Shown here: piece after piece, positions 27,216 to 34,864 of the stretch
Layout of the letters: every line of letters begins with the position of its first letter
Numbering within the stretch: the first letter of the stretch is position 1
DNA from: Desulfosporosinus cupriresistens
GTDB taxonomy: Bacteria > Bacillota > Desulfitobacteriia > Desulfitobacteriales > Desulfitobacteriaceae
Length of the DNA: 64,000 nucleotides
NCBI RefSeq assembly: GCF_001707885.1
Contig: NZ_MASS01000008.1
Location: forward strand, 1-64,000
Reading direction: 5' to 3'
The notes under the pieces: generated by a model
Told to the model about the DNA's origin: nothing
Seen by the model: the letters and a program-made list of their open reading frames with translations, nothing else
Databases searched by the model: none
Program-made: the position numbers and the translations under genes

Positions 27216-27747
27216 AGATATTCCTCCTCTCCAAGTGCTGACGTAGTTTTTCTTTTCCCCGATGGAGGTAGGTCTTGACCCGGCTTACGGGAACCTGCAA
27301 TACCATGGCGATCTCTTCGTACGAAAGTTCTTGTTTATAACGCAAATAGAGTGTTTGGGCATAATGTTCAGGAAGCTCGTTTAACACCTCAGAAAGCATG
27401 GAAGATTGTTCTTTCGCTATCCAAACTTCCTCAGGCCTAGGTTGATGATCAACGAGGTTTTCATTCAGAGTCAACGGAACTTCTCTACGCCGTTTACGAA
27501 GGAGGTCAAGGGCTTTGTTACGAGCGATAGCATATAACCAAGCCCGAAACGGATGAGCCTCCGAGTATCGATACAAGTTGCGGTAAGCGGCTAGAAACGC
27601 CTCCTGCGCACAATCCAAAACATCCTCCTCCGAACCAAGCATTCGTCGCAAAAAATGAATTAAAGGCTCCTGATAACGTCGAACAAGATCAGCATATTGT
27701 TCGTGATGACCTGCTAGTACTTGCCGAATGATCTCGGCATCTTCCAT
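27169..27747 (-). CDS. ECF-type RNA polymerase sigma factor
   Basis: A sigma-70 family factor of 192 residues, SigW/RpoE-like. Region 2 runs from YADLVRRYQEPLIHFLRRML to EEDVLDCAQEAFLAAYRNL with the promoter-melting text FRAWLYAIARNKALDLLRKR. Region 4 is LPEHYAQTLYLRYKQELSYEE followed by VPVSRVKTYLHRGKEKLRQ, a helix-turn-helix for the -35 box. I chose the ATG at 27747 (AGGAG ten bases upstream), because the 41 codons before it do not resemble the family. It likely controls a cell-envelope or export response together with the overlapping membrane protein. Confidence 0.88.
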   Translation of the reverse strand: MEDAEIIRQVLAGHHEQYADLVRRYQEPLIHFLRRMLGSEEDVLDCAQEAFLAAYRNLYRYSEAHPFRAWLYAIARNKALDLLRKRRREVPLTLNENLVDHQPRPEEVWIAKEQSSMLSEVLNELPEHYAQTLYLRYKQELSYEEIAMVLQVPVSRVKTYLHRGKEKLRQHLERRNIYDGDGERVVDSTISG

Positions 27748-27913
27748 ACCATTCCGGCTCCTATCCCAAGGCTCTTTTAAGCTCTCATTAATTCTCCTGC
27801 TCTCAATACGTAAGACTCGCCACAAAAGTTTCAGTTTATTGGTATGGTACCCTTCCATTTTAACCCACAATCGTTTTATAAGAAAGGCCCTTTTGGAGGG
27901 GAAGTTTCATTGA

Positions 27914-28816
27914 CTAATAAATACGCTTACCAAACGCAGAACAAATCAGCCCTACCGCTAGTTCGGCTGTTTTATTCTGATGATCCAAGATCGGATTCAC
28001 TTCAACAATATCCATACTCGATAGATAGCCAGAATCCGCTAGGAGCTCCATTGCCAAATGTGCCTCCCGATATGTAATTCCTCCGATAACGGGAGTTCCA
28101 ACACCTGGTGCCTCTTCTGGATCAATGACATCTACATCAAAACTAACATGAATTCCATCCGTTCCCTGGGAGGCGATTTTTATGCTCTGAGCGACCACTT
28201 CCTTCATTCCTCTTTGATCAATATCCCGCATAGTAAACACTGTGATCTTAGATTGGTGAAGCATTTCACGCTCTTTGGAATCTATTTCACGGGCCCCTAT
28301 AATTACAGTGTTTTCCTCTCGTATCTTTTTTTGTTTTCCCCCAATAGATGTCAATTCCTGCGCACCAATTCCATTGGACACAGCCAAGGACATCCCATGA
28401 ATATTTCCGCTGTCCGTGGTATCATATGAGTTATAATCCCCATGCGTATCAAACCAAATCAAACCAAAACTACGGCCTTCTGTTGCCAAGCCCGCAAGAG
28501 CTCCGATTGCCAGGCTATGATCTCCACCGAGGATTAAAGGGACGACCCCTTCCTTAATTGCCTCCGACACCTTCAGATAAAGCAATTCATTGATTGTTAT
28601 AATTTCGGGTAAATACTTGAGCCTCTTGTCCTTGATTTCTCGTGTCTCTGGGACAGGAACCTCTAAATTTCCATGATCCTCAATGTCCCATCCTAACCTC
28701 TGTAGACGCTCGTTTAATCCAGCATATCTAATTGCACTAGGGCCCATATCCACCCCACGTCGGCCAGCCCCTAAATCAATAGGTACCCCAATAATTTGGA
28801 TGACTTTTTTATTCAT
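27914..28816 (-). CDS. rocF: Arginase
   Basis: Arginase hydrolyses arginine to ornithine and urea with a Mn2+ pair. Metal ligands are in [20 protein letters not shown] and [28 protein letters not shown] and the arginase-type N-terminus [19 protein letters not shown] separate it from agmatinases. At 300 residues it has the usual length. It is divergent in role from the biosynthetic arg genes only 2.7 kb away, so control must avoid a futile cycle; no ARG box is evident just upstream, and a terminator closes the transcription coming from the repeat region before it. Confidence 0.92.
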   Translation of the reverse strand: MNKKVIQIIGVPIDLGAGRRGVDMGPSAIRYAGLNERLQRLGWDIEDHGNLEVPVPETREIKDKRLKYLPEIITINELLYLKVSEAIKEGVVPLILGGDHSLAIGALAGLATEGRSFGLIWFDTHGDYNSYDTTDSGNIHGMSLAVSNGIGAQELTSIGGKQKKIREENTVIIGAREIDSKEREMLHQSKITVFTMRDIDQRGMKEVVAQSIKIASQGTDGIHVSFDVDVIDPEEAPGVGTPVIGGITYREAHLAMELLADSGYLSSMDIVEVNPILDHQNKTAELAVGLICSAFGKRIY

Positions 28817-28860
28817 ACACTTACTACCTCACTTTGACCAATCTTCACTTTAATGTGCCC

Positions 28861-28895
28861 CGAAAAAGAAAAAAGCTTGCAAATAATTTGCAAGC
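28861..28895 (-). terminator. Terminator between the repeat region and rocF
   Basis: GCTTGCAAAT and ATTTGCAAGC (28875-28895) form a perfect 10-bp hairpin. On the minus strand it is followed by TTTTTTCTTTTTC. It would stop transcripts from the two-gene unit at 29384-30330 after they cross the repeats. Confidence 0.85.
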
Positions 28896-28904
28896 ATATA
28901 TTTC

Positions 28905-29383
28905 GTACACAAGTCAAGAACCGACCCGTGTCTCCCGATTCTTCCAAACCCAGTGACGCAGTATGACACGAGCGCGACGTCTTACGTAAGCGGAAAAGCA
29001 AACTTCCGTCCCCACTCCCGTCCCAGAATAACGAAATCTGTAAAAAAGACCCCAGTAAGACGGTGCACATGAATGTGCCGTCCCCCAAACACTCGTCACC
29101 TGTCACGAATCCTCAACAATCTCCAAAGCAAGACTAAGCGTTCCCCCGACCCAAGCCCAGGGACGCAGTATGACACGAGCGCGACGTCTTTACGTAAGCA
29201 GCCTAGCAAACTTCCGTTCAAGCGACCGACCCCAAAGACGGGGCAGCGCACAAGGACGTGCGCTGCCGCCAATGCGCCAAGGATGGCGCTTTTGGTGGGA
29301 ACCCCGCTCCCTAAAGCCAGGAGTTTGAACGGTTAGTTTGCTCTGCGTCGTAAGCACCGAGCGCTGTGTCAAACAAGTCCTTC
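28905..29383 (+). repeat. Modular repeat family, large block
   Basis: This 480-base gap has no credible gene. Modules alternate: an A module at 28955-29009 and again at 29162-29217 (about 55 bases, beginning GACGCAGTATGACACGAGCG and ending AACTTCCGT, with a few differences); and a hairpin B module at 29070-29095 (GACGG-T-GCACAT / ATGTGC-CCGTC) and 29246-29273 (GGCAGCGCAC / GTGCGCTGCC). Shortened A-like ends occur at 28906-28915 and about 29355-29385. The same modules are found at 10126-10240. The stems differ in sequence but keep pairing. Confidence 0.75.
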
Positions 29384-29866
29384 CTACTTTGTTAATCGGT
29401 GAATCAACTCCTCCGAGGTAAGGCCCAGTGACAACGTAAACGCTCCTGCTCTAAACTTACTTTCTACTCCCAATTGATGAGTGACCACTAAGAAAGAATC
29501 TTTGTCCTTTATAAAGCCCTGTGCGAGTAACAATTCTGCTATCTGTTCGGAACTGGCTCCTTTTGGAACGATAAATTTCTGCTCAATTTGCGTGGAGGTT
29601 TGGGGATTAGGCGATTGACTTTGCGTTGGTTTAGTCGATGCCGGAGGTTGAGTAAGTGCAGAAGGTTGAGGCTCTGAAAGGGAATCAGTTTGTTTCGCTC
29701 CCGCTACGATAGGCTGAGTTGTTGTTTGCTGCTTAGCGAGGGATGCAGAAGACGTTTCTTGCGATACTACCGCTTGTCCCTGCAATGGAGAGATAACCAA
29801 AGCCAACATCGCACTCAAAATAAGCCCCGAACCTAAACCTAGCCAATAGGTACGCGTAACTTTCAT
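29384..29866 (-). CDS. MltG/YceG-like domain protein, membrane-anchored
   Basis: A 160-residue protein: one N-terminal membrane helix (about 7-27), a Ser/Thr/Pro/Gln-rich linker (about 30-92), and a C-terminal domain, FIVPKGASSEQIAELLLAQG to FTLSLGLTSEELIHRLTK, that matches the LysM-like N-terminal part of endolytic transglycosylase MltG (YceG). The catalytic MltG domain is missing, so it is probably a peptidoglycan-binding or regulatory protein outside the membrane. Its start overlaps the stop of the upstream gene (ATGA), implying co-translation. Confidence 0.72.
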   Translation of the reverse strand: MKVTRTYWLGLGSGLILSAMLALVISPLQGQAVVSQETSSASLAKQQTTTQPIVAGAKQTDSLSEPQPSALTQPPASTKPTQSQSPNPQTSTQIEQKFIVPKGASSEQIAELLLAQGFIKDKDSFLVVTHQLGVESKFRAGAFTLSLGLTSEELIHRLTK

Positions 29867-30330
29867 AGAGTCCCTCCTTTTGGCTGCGTCCGCAAAACCA
29901 TCCTTACTGCATCTTGACTTAGTGATAAGTGTTGGGCAATTTCATGTATCCGTTGCCCGTTGGCAGCAAGTTCCAATACTTCTTGGTATTTCGGTGAGAT
30001 ATGGCGTTGCTGTTCACTCTCACTGCAACTTTCTCTCTGTTCTTTGGCATTTAACCTATAGAGTTTACTTTTCCCCTTACCTTCGGATGCTTTATTGGTT
30101 GCTTCATCAGTTTCGTTAAGGTCAACTTCTTTAAGTTCATTTTGATTAGTTCTTTGTAGTTTCTCTTCTAGAACATGAACTTGATCTTGAACCATAAGAA
30201 TTTCTCTTTTCAAATATGCAAGTCCTTTTAAAGCAGACATGGCCTCTTCGCTGGGTGAACCCTGCCAGCGCCAACCCAACAACAAAAAAATAACTCCAAG
30301 AAGAAATAAAACGATTGGTAAGATGTCCAC
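29863..30330 (-). CDS. Membrane-anchored helix-turn-helix protein
   Basis: A 155-residue protein of unknown function. A membrane helix (about 4-20, ending LLLGWRW) is followed by a coiled-coil-like region (LKREILMVQDQVHVLEEKL), a charged linker, and a C-terminal helix-turn-helix, YQEVLELAANGQRIHEIAQHL plus SLSQDAVRMVLRTQ, of the kind found in sigma-factor region 4-like and Trp-repressor-like folds. The layout suggests a membrane-tethered DNA-binding or signal protein. It forms a two-gene unit with the MltG-like protein, located next to cwlD. Confidence 0.65.
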   Translation of the reverse strand: MDILPIVLFLLGVIFLLLGWRWQGSPSEEAMSALKGLAYLKREILMVQDQVHVLEEKLQRTNQNELKEVDLNETDEATNKASEGKGKSKLYRLNAKEQRESCSESEQQRHISPKYQEVLELAANGQRIHEIAQHLSLSQDAVRMVLRTQPKGGTL

Positions 30331-30659
30331 AATTATTCCTCCTTTCCTTCAAACGTTCTGTTTTGAGTCGTAGCAGTTTTCACTTCTAACATTCTTGTTT
30401 GAGTCATGACAACGCTCAAACCCTAAAATCCTATTCAAGTTATGATCGGAGTAAAGCGTAACTAAGAGTTCTACCAATTTCTAAAGACTTCTCCGCGGTG
30501 CTAACCCGTGCGAAGACAGTGTCTGCAAGAAGGGTTAATACGTGCGAAGACAGTGTCTTCGTGTGGGCACAAGCCTAGTTTTCTTTTCACTTTTAAGTAT
30601 TCGCTAAAGGAAAATAGTTCTCCTGCAACAGTACTATTTCCAATTAAATCTTCCTTACT
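30331..30659. repeat. Gap with an 18-bp direct repeat of palindromes
   Basis: CGTGCGAAGACAGTGTCT occurs at 30507-30524 and 30541-30558, 34 bases apart. In the second copy it extends to a perfect 15-base palindrome GAAGACAGTGTCTTC. No gene is visible in the rest of the gap; the promoter of the two-gene unit should lie at its left end. Confidence 0.6.
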
Positions 30660-31397
30660 TTAACTTTTAGGCCCTTCCACTTGTTTGCTAAAATAGACAC
30701 TTAAACCCTGATAAATAGCGATAGCTAGCTTTTCTTGATACTCTGGCGTTGTTAGTAGTTGTTCTTCTTCAAGGTTTGAAAGGAAGCCAAGTTCAACGGT
30801 TACTGCTGCTTGATGTGCTTTTTTCAAAACATATATATCTTGATTTGCCTTAATGACTCTTTTGCCATTCGTCATCTTATTCAACTCCTGCTGAATTGAT
30901 TGAGCCAATAACTTACCTTCCGGCGAATCCGAATGATAAAACGTCTGGGCACCAGTCAGTTTTGGGTCAGGAAAACTATTCGCGTGAATGCTAATATAAA
31001 CTTCAGCTTGACTGTCCATAGCAAGCTGGATGCGTTGTGCTAAATCTTCTCGTTTTCGCTTTAATAGGCCCTGTGAAGCTCCTAAGTCTCTATCATCCTC
31101 GCGGACCATAATTGTCTTAGCTCCACTTTGCTGAACTAAGGCCTGTAGACGTTTAGATACTGCCAAAGTCACATCTTTCTCTAATACCTTGCCTTTACCC
31201 ACAGCGCCTGGATCCACTCCCCCGTGACCAGCATCGATCACAACAACTCTATTGCCTAAGGTCCAACTCCATATTTCTTCATCTTGCCCATGAATTCCCC
31301 ATCCTAGAGCTAACATCATAAGAAGTGCCATCGTAATTCCCAGAATAACTCCCTTACCTCGCTTCAAACTTATTACCCGGATTGATCTCATTCGCAT
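30660..31397 (-). CDS. cwlD: Germination-specific N-acetylmuramoyl-L-alanine amidase
   Basis: CwlD removes the peptide from muramic acid in the spore cortex, needed for muramic-delta-lactam formation and germination. The Amidase_3 zinc motifs are VVVIDAGHGGVDPGAVG (His), E in KVLEKDVTLAV, YISIHANSF (His) and the catalytic Glu in AVTVELGFLSN. An N-terminal membrane helix (about 16-34) exports and anchors it. At 245 residues it matches Bacillus CwlD, and its position downstream of rplM-rpsI is the position found in many spore formers. It supports a sporulating host. Confidence 0.88.
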   Translation of the reverse strand: MRMRSIRVISLKRGKGVILGITMALLMMLALGWGIHGQDEEIWSWTLGNRVVVIDAGHGGVDPGAVGKGKVLEKDVTLAVSKRLQALVQQSGAKTIMVREDDRDLGASQGLLKRKREDLAQRIQLAMDSQAEVYISIHANSFPDPKLTGAQTFYHSDSPEGKLLAQSIQQELNKMTNGKRVIKANQDIYVLKKAHQAAVTVELGFLSNLEEEQLLTTPEYQEKLAIAIYQGLSVYFSKQVEGPKS

Positions 31398-31524
31398 CCG
31401 CCTCCCCCAGTCTATTCCGTCTTACCTTATGGGGGAGACCTCCGGAATATGCGTTTGGCTTGTCAAAAAAGCACAAGAAAATCAAGTACATAAAGAGAAC
31501 TGATTAAGAATTTAAACCTAGATA

Positions 31525-31556
31525 AAAAAGATCCCCACCGTGATGGGAATCTTTTT
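31525..31556 (-). terminator. Terminator between a small ORF and cwlD
   Basis: AAAAAGAT-C-CCCA (31525-31537) pairs with TGGG-A-ATCTTTTT (31544-31556), with one internal mismatch. It ends in a T run on both strands and lies ten bases past the small minus-strand ORF. Confidence 0.8.
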
Positions 31557-31565
31557 GCAAAATAA

Positions 31566-31685
31566 CTATTTCTCAAATAATCGCGTCCAAAAGCCACGCT
31601 TTTTAAGTTCTCTAAATTGCAGTCTTTCCTTATTCACTGGGTTTCTTAGGTCGACACTGGCCCAAACTAGTTTAATAGTAATCAT
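31566..31685 (-). CDS. Candidate 39-residue basic protein
   Basis: The ORF starts MITIKLVWASVDL and ends KKRGFWTRLFEK, with a basic, aromatic C-terminus. An AAAGG directly touches the ATG, which is closer than normal, so an atypical start a few codons later is possible. A good terminator follows ten bases after the stop and an AT-rich palindromic promoter-like region (31701-31730) precedes it, which makes a real short transcript likely. I do not recognise a family. Confidence 0.4.
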   Translation of the reverse strand: MITIKLVWASVDLRNPVNKERLQFRELKKRGFWTRLFEK

Positions 31686-31699
31686 CCTTTCTTAGTCAT

Positions 31700-32189
31700 A
31701 CTTATATTATGTATTACATGTAAGTATATCCATCCTTGTGCATTTTTAAACATGAAACAGCCTCTTCCCTAACTCCCTGAAAGAGACACTCTTCAACTGA
31801 TATTAATCCATCATTAAATTCCATTTTCCCTTAAATCAGACTAGATTTTCTACTTATATTGCAACTAATAATTTGCTTTTTATAAAAGTCGTAAAACCGT
31901 TAAGAATATCACATGGAAGAAATAATATCGAAAACCTGTATGAGTTAATATTTATTAAAGAAAGAGTTGTTTAAAGAATGAAATTAATTATTATCTTAGT
32001 GTTTATCGGTATTCTACTCTCTGCCGTAAGGACATTGCCTTCAATTGACCAATACGAATAACATTTTCTAGCCGATATAAGGAATAATTTGTTGAACAAT
32101 GTATCAAGAGCGGGCTCAAACACCTGTGTTGAAACAGTCCATGTTACCCAGTCAAAATTCATAGGTTTTCGCAGAGTCTTACTAATGAG
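31700..32189 (+). other. Gap with a possible 27-residue membrane peptide
   Basis: Mostly AT-rich DNA with no established gene. One plus-strand ORF (31978-32061) reads MKLIIILVFIGILLSAVRTL and then PSIDQYE, a single hydrophobic helix with a short polar tail; its binding site (AAAGA) is weak. At about 31701-31730 ATACTTA and TAAGTAT form a long AT-rich inverted repeat that could be an operator. Confidence 0.3.
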
Positions 32190-32220
32190 AAATCCCCAAA
32201 CCACAAGGGTTTGGGGATTT
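32190..32220. terminator. Terminator of rplM-rpsI
   Basis: AAATCCCCAAACC (32190-32202) pairs perfectly with GGTTTGGGGATTT (32208-32220). It starts nine bases past the rpsI stop on the minus strand. The T tract is short, but the stem is strong. Confidence 0.8.
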
Positions 32221-32228
32221 GTATTTTC

Positions 32229-32624
32229 TTAACGTTTGGAGAATTGGGGAGCCTTACGAGCTTTCTTCAAGCCATATTTACGACGTTCCTTCATACGTGG
32301 GTCACGCGTAAGGAAACCGGCTCTCTTAAGGCTTGGACGAAGACTGGCATCCGCCTTCAGTAAAGCACGGGCAATACCTAAGCGTATCGCACCAGCTTGA
32401 CCTGTGGTGCCACCTCCGTGGGCGAGAGCGATAACATCATATTTAGCAAGCGTATCTGTAATGTTAAATGGTTGTTGCACAATCATTTCTAATGTTTTCT
32501 TGCCGAAATACTCTGCTACTTCACGCTTGTTGATGATGAATTTTCCTTCACCCGGAATTAAACGAACGCGAGCAATTGCATTTTTACGTCGTCCTGTCGC
32601 AGCATATTGTAATTGAGTTGCCAT
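32229..32624 (-). CDS. rpsI: 30S ribosomal protein S9
   Basis: S9 binds the 3' domain of 16S rRNA, and its basic tail reaches the P-site t[38 protein letters not shown], and the C-terminus [24 protein letters not shown] with its final SKR are typical. It has 131 residues and lies 23 bases after rplM with an AGGAGG-like site. Confidence 0.98.
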   Translation of the reverse strand: MATQLQYAATGRRKNAIARVRLIPGEGKFIINKREVAEYFGKKTLEMIVQQPFNITDTLAKYDVIALAHGGGTTGQAGAIRLGIARALLKADASLRPSLKRAGFLTRDPRMKERRKYGLKKARKAPQFSKR

Positions 32625-32647
32625 GTTTTACTTCCTCCTTCCTTAAA

Positions 32648-33079
32648 CTACTGAATCGTCCAGATTTCAGGTTGTTGAGCTTGATGCGGGTGCGAATCTC
32701 CCTTGTACACATTTAACTTTGTGTACATTTGGGCGCCCAACTTGTTATGAGGAAGCATTCCCTTCACGGCATGTTCCATAGCTCGTTCAGGCATAATTTG
32801 CATTAATTTTTTGTAGGGGATTTCTTTTAACCCACCAGGAAACCCTGAGTGACGACGATAGAGTTTGTCATTTAGTTTATTACCAGTTAGAACCAATTTC
32901 TCTGCATTAATAATAATGACATGATCCCCAGTATCAACATTAGGGGTAAATGTCGGTTTATGTTTACCTCTTAAGAGACGTGCTGCTTCAGTAGCAATAC
33001 GACCCAAGGGGATTCCCGCAGCGTCAATGATAAACCATTTGCGCTCTTGGTTTTGCGCTTTCGCAAAAAACGTGGTCAT
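32648..33079 (-). CDS. rplM: 50S ribosomal protein L13
   Basis: L13 is an early 50S assembly protein. [28 protein letters not shown] and the late [20 protein letters not shown] segment are characteristic; the length is 143 residues. The leader upstream holds a 17-base direct repeat, and L13 genes often have leader-based control in Firmicutes. Confidence 0.98.
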   Translation of the reverse strand: MTTFFAKAQNQERKWFIIDAAGIPLGRIATEAARLLRGKHKPTFTPNVDTGDHVIIINAEKLVLTGNKLNDKLYRRHSGFPGGLKEIPYKKLMQIMPERAMEHAVKGMLPHNKLGAQMYTKLNVYKGDSHPHQAQQPEIWTIQ

Positions 33080-33099
33080 GACTTTCCCTCCAATTTAGC

Positions 33100-33180
33100 A
33101 GTTTTTTGTTTTTCCTCACGCGCATGGGGCTCAATCATGCTTGTGGTATGCCAGGGGCATGGGGCTCAATCATAACCAAG
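33100..33180 (-). repeat. 17-bp direct repeat in the rplM leader
   Basis: GCATGGGGCTCAATCAT (plus-strand text) occurs at 33122-33138 and 33157-33173, between truA and rplM. It lies inside the stretch that would be the rplM mRNA leader. A related GGACTCAATCAT occurs at 52088 in the rpsJ-tuf gap. Confidence 0.6.
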
Positions 33181-33252
33181 GCATAAAAACTCATATTGAT
33201 ATTTTATTTAAATTTCTATTCTTTGTCAAGTATTTTCGTGTTTGATATAGGA

Positions 33253-34044
33253 TTAATAGTTATCCGGCAAAAGGTCTTTAAAAACTTCAAATGGACTTTG
33301 TTCCGTATAATTCACATATGCAAGAGTTAGACCATGGGCAGGCGCAATTATACGGGCCCGTTTCCGTTCTTGGCTGGCTATAATTTCCGGGATCTCTTGA
33401 GGGAGAATCCGACCTTTTCCCACATCCATTAGTGTTCCGACCATAATACGAACCATGTGGTATAAAAATCCATTCCCCACGCAAGAGACCCTAATTAAAC
33501 CGTTATCTTCTTTCACTTGACAACGATAAATCGTTCGTTCAAATGTCTTACTTGCTCCACCAGCCGCTGCAAAGGTTTTGAAATTATGATGTCCTTCGAA
33601 AAAACTGGCTGCTGACTGCATCTGATTTACATTTAAGGGAATGGGCACATGAGACGCATATAGACGCAGAAATACATTGGGAATTCGATGGTTGTCCATC
33701 TGATAATCGTAGCGTTTCCACTTTGCTGACCACCTAGCATTAAAGTCATGCGGTACACTTTCTGCCTGAAGGATACGTATATCCCTGGGCAACAAACTGT
33801 TAAAGGCCTTCGGGATTTTTTCCTCCGGAATTCTTGCTGCTGTCATAAAGTTCACGACTTGCCCAGATGCATGCACTCCCGCATCCGTCCGACCTGCAGT
33901 AGCTAGGGTTACCTCTTCCTCGACTAATTTTTTCCATACTGCTTCTAAAGTTCCCTGAATCGTGGGACCATAAGTTTGATCCTGTCGCTGGAACCCATGA
34001 TAGTTTGTTCCATCATATGCTACTGTTAGCCTAATGTTTCTCAT
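33253..34044 (-). CDS. truA: tRNA pseudouridine(38-40) synthase
   Basis: TruA modifies U38-U40 in the anticodon arm of many tRNAs. The catalytic Asp lies in AGRTDAGVHASGQVVNF (about residue 52), preceded by YDGTNYHGFQRQ. FLYHMVRIMVGTLMDVGKGR is the conserved C-terminal core. Its 263 residues are slightly more than the usual 245-260. It follows ecfT, the order typical of Firmicutes. Confidence 0.95.
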   Translation of the reverse strand: MRNIRLTVAYDGTNYHGFQRQDQTYGPTIQGTLEAVWKKLVEEEVTLATAGRTDAGVHASGQVVNFMTAARIPEEKIPKAFNSLLPRDIRILQAESVPHDFNARWSAKWKRYDYQMDNHRIPNVFLRLYASHVPIPLNVNQMQSAASFFEGHHNFKTFAAAGGASKTFERTIYRCQVKEDNGLIRVSCVGNGFLYHMVRIMVGTLMDVGKGRILPQEIPEIIASQERKRARIIAPAHGLTLAYVNYTEQSPFEVFKDLLPDNY

Positions 34045-34081
34045 TTGATACTTCTAGCCTCCGCTACGTATAGATTTAAGT

Positions 34082-34846
34082 CTATCTCCATACCAAAAGT
34101 AATATTCCCCAAACTCCGATAATCAGAACTCCTAAGCGATCCTTGGAAGTCTGCTCATGAAGTGTGAGGGTTCGGTAGTTGCCCGAACCATATCCTCGAG
34201 ACATCAGGTTTACAGAAAGTTCTTCTGCTCGCCTCAAACTAAGTAAAATGAGCGGTACTATGAGCTGAATTATTTCCCAGGATCGTTTAATCTTGGAGTG
34301 AGGCCACTCGCTTTTTAACAATCTAACTTTCCATATCAGGATAGCCTCCTCCACAATAAGTGGAATAAAGCGCAGTGTTAAGGTAAGTAAAAGTGCAAAG
34401 TCCGCAGCTTTAGGTGTAATACGGATGAGCGGGTTAAAAAAATAGGCTATTCCTACCCCTTGCGCGAGGGGCATTGTTACTGCCGTATAAAGACGAGTTA
34501 ATCCAAAGATCAGGGATATACGCCAAACCATGTCAACAGCTTGTGCTAAACCACCCATTGACCAATGCCCAAACCAAATGGCTCTGTTTTCTGGCCAGAC
34601 CCACCCTGTCACTAGTCCATAAAACAATCCCACCCAAAAAAGGACAGCTATGAGCGAACCATATATTTTAATTGGGACACGACTCAATAATACAAGTCCC
34701 AGGAGGGCAAGGGAGGTTAAGAGAAGCCCCTGCCAGCGGGTCATTGTTATTAGAAGGGACAAGATAGCTAACCCTCCGACCTTTATCCTTGGATCAAAAC
34801 GGTGCAACAGGCTATTACCTGGGTAATAGAGTTCAAAAGCTTTGAT
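34082..34846 (-). CDS. ecfT: ECF transporter transmembrane protein EcfT
   Basis: EcfT is the membrane coupling protein of the energy-coupling-factor vitamin/metal importers. It has about five to six helices and the ATPase-coupling Ala-Arg-Gly-like motif near MSRGYGSG. Family members begin YxPGxSxLHRLDPR-like; the frame contains YYPGNSLLHRFDPRIK, but the only ordinary start codon (TTG at 34807) lies inside this motif and has no binding site. AGGAGGGAGGG ends seven bases before an in-frame ATC at 34846, which would give 254 residues. I therefore take the start as the ATC, or a misread ATG. The frame is open right from the ecfA stop codon, so the two are tightly coupled. Confidence 0.85.
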   Translation of the reverse strand: MKAFELYYPGNSLLHRFDPRIKVGGLAILSLLITMTRWQGLLLTSLALLGLVLLSRVPIKIYGSLIAVLFWVGLFYGLVTGWVWPENRAIWFGHWSMGGLAQAVDMVWRISLIFGLTRLYTAVTMPLAQGVGIAYFFNPLIRITPKAADFALLLTLTLRFIPLIVEEAILIWKVRLLKSEWPHSKIKRSWEIIQLIVPLILLSLRRAEELSVNLMSRGYGSGNYRTLTLHEQTSKDRLGVLIIGVWGILLLVWR

Positions 34847-34864
34847 ACTTTGCCCTCCCTCCTC

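Noticed and set aside
28813..29106. 97-residue ORF in the repeat region before rocF
   Set aside because: It consists of the repeat modules and a terminator; its codon use and composition do not look like protein.
30507..30558. Possible CRISPR array
   Set aside because: Only two copies of an 18-bp unit with a 16-base spacer, and no cas genes nearby.
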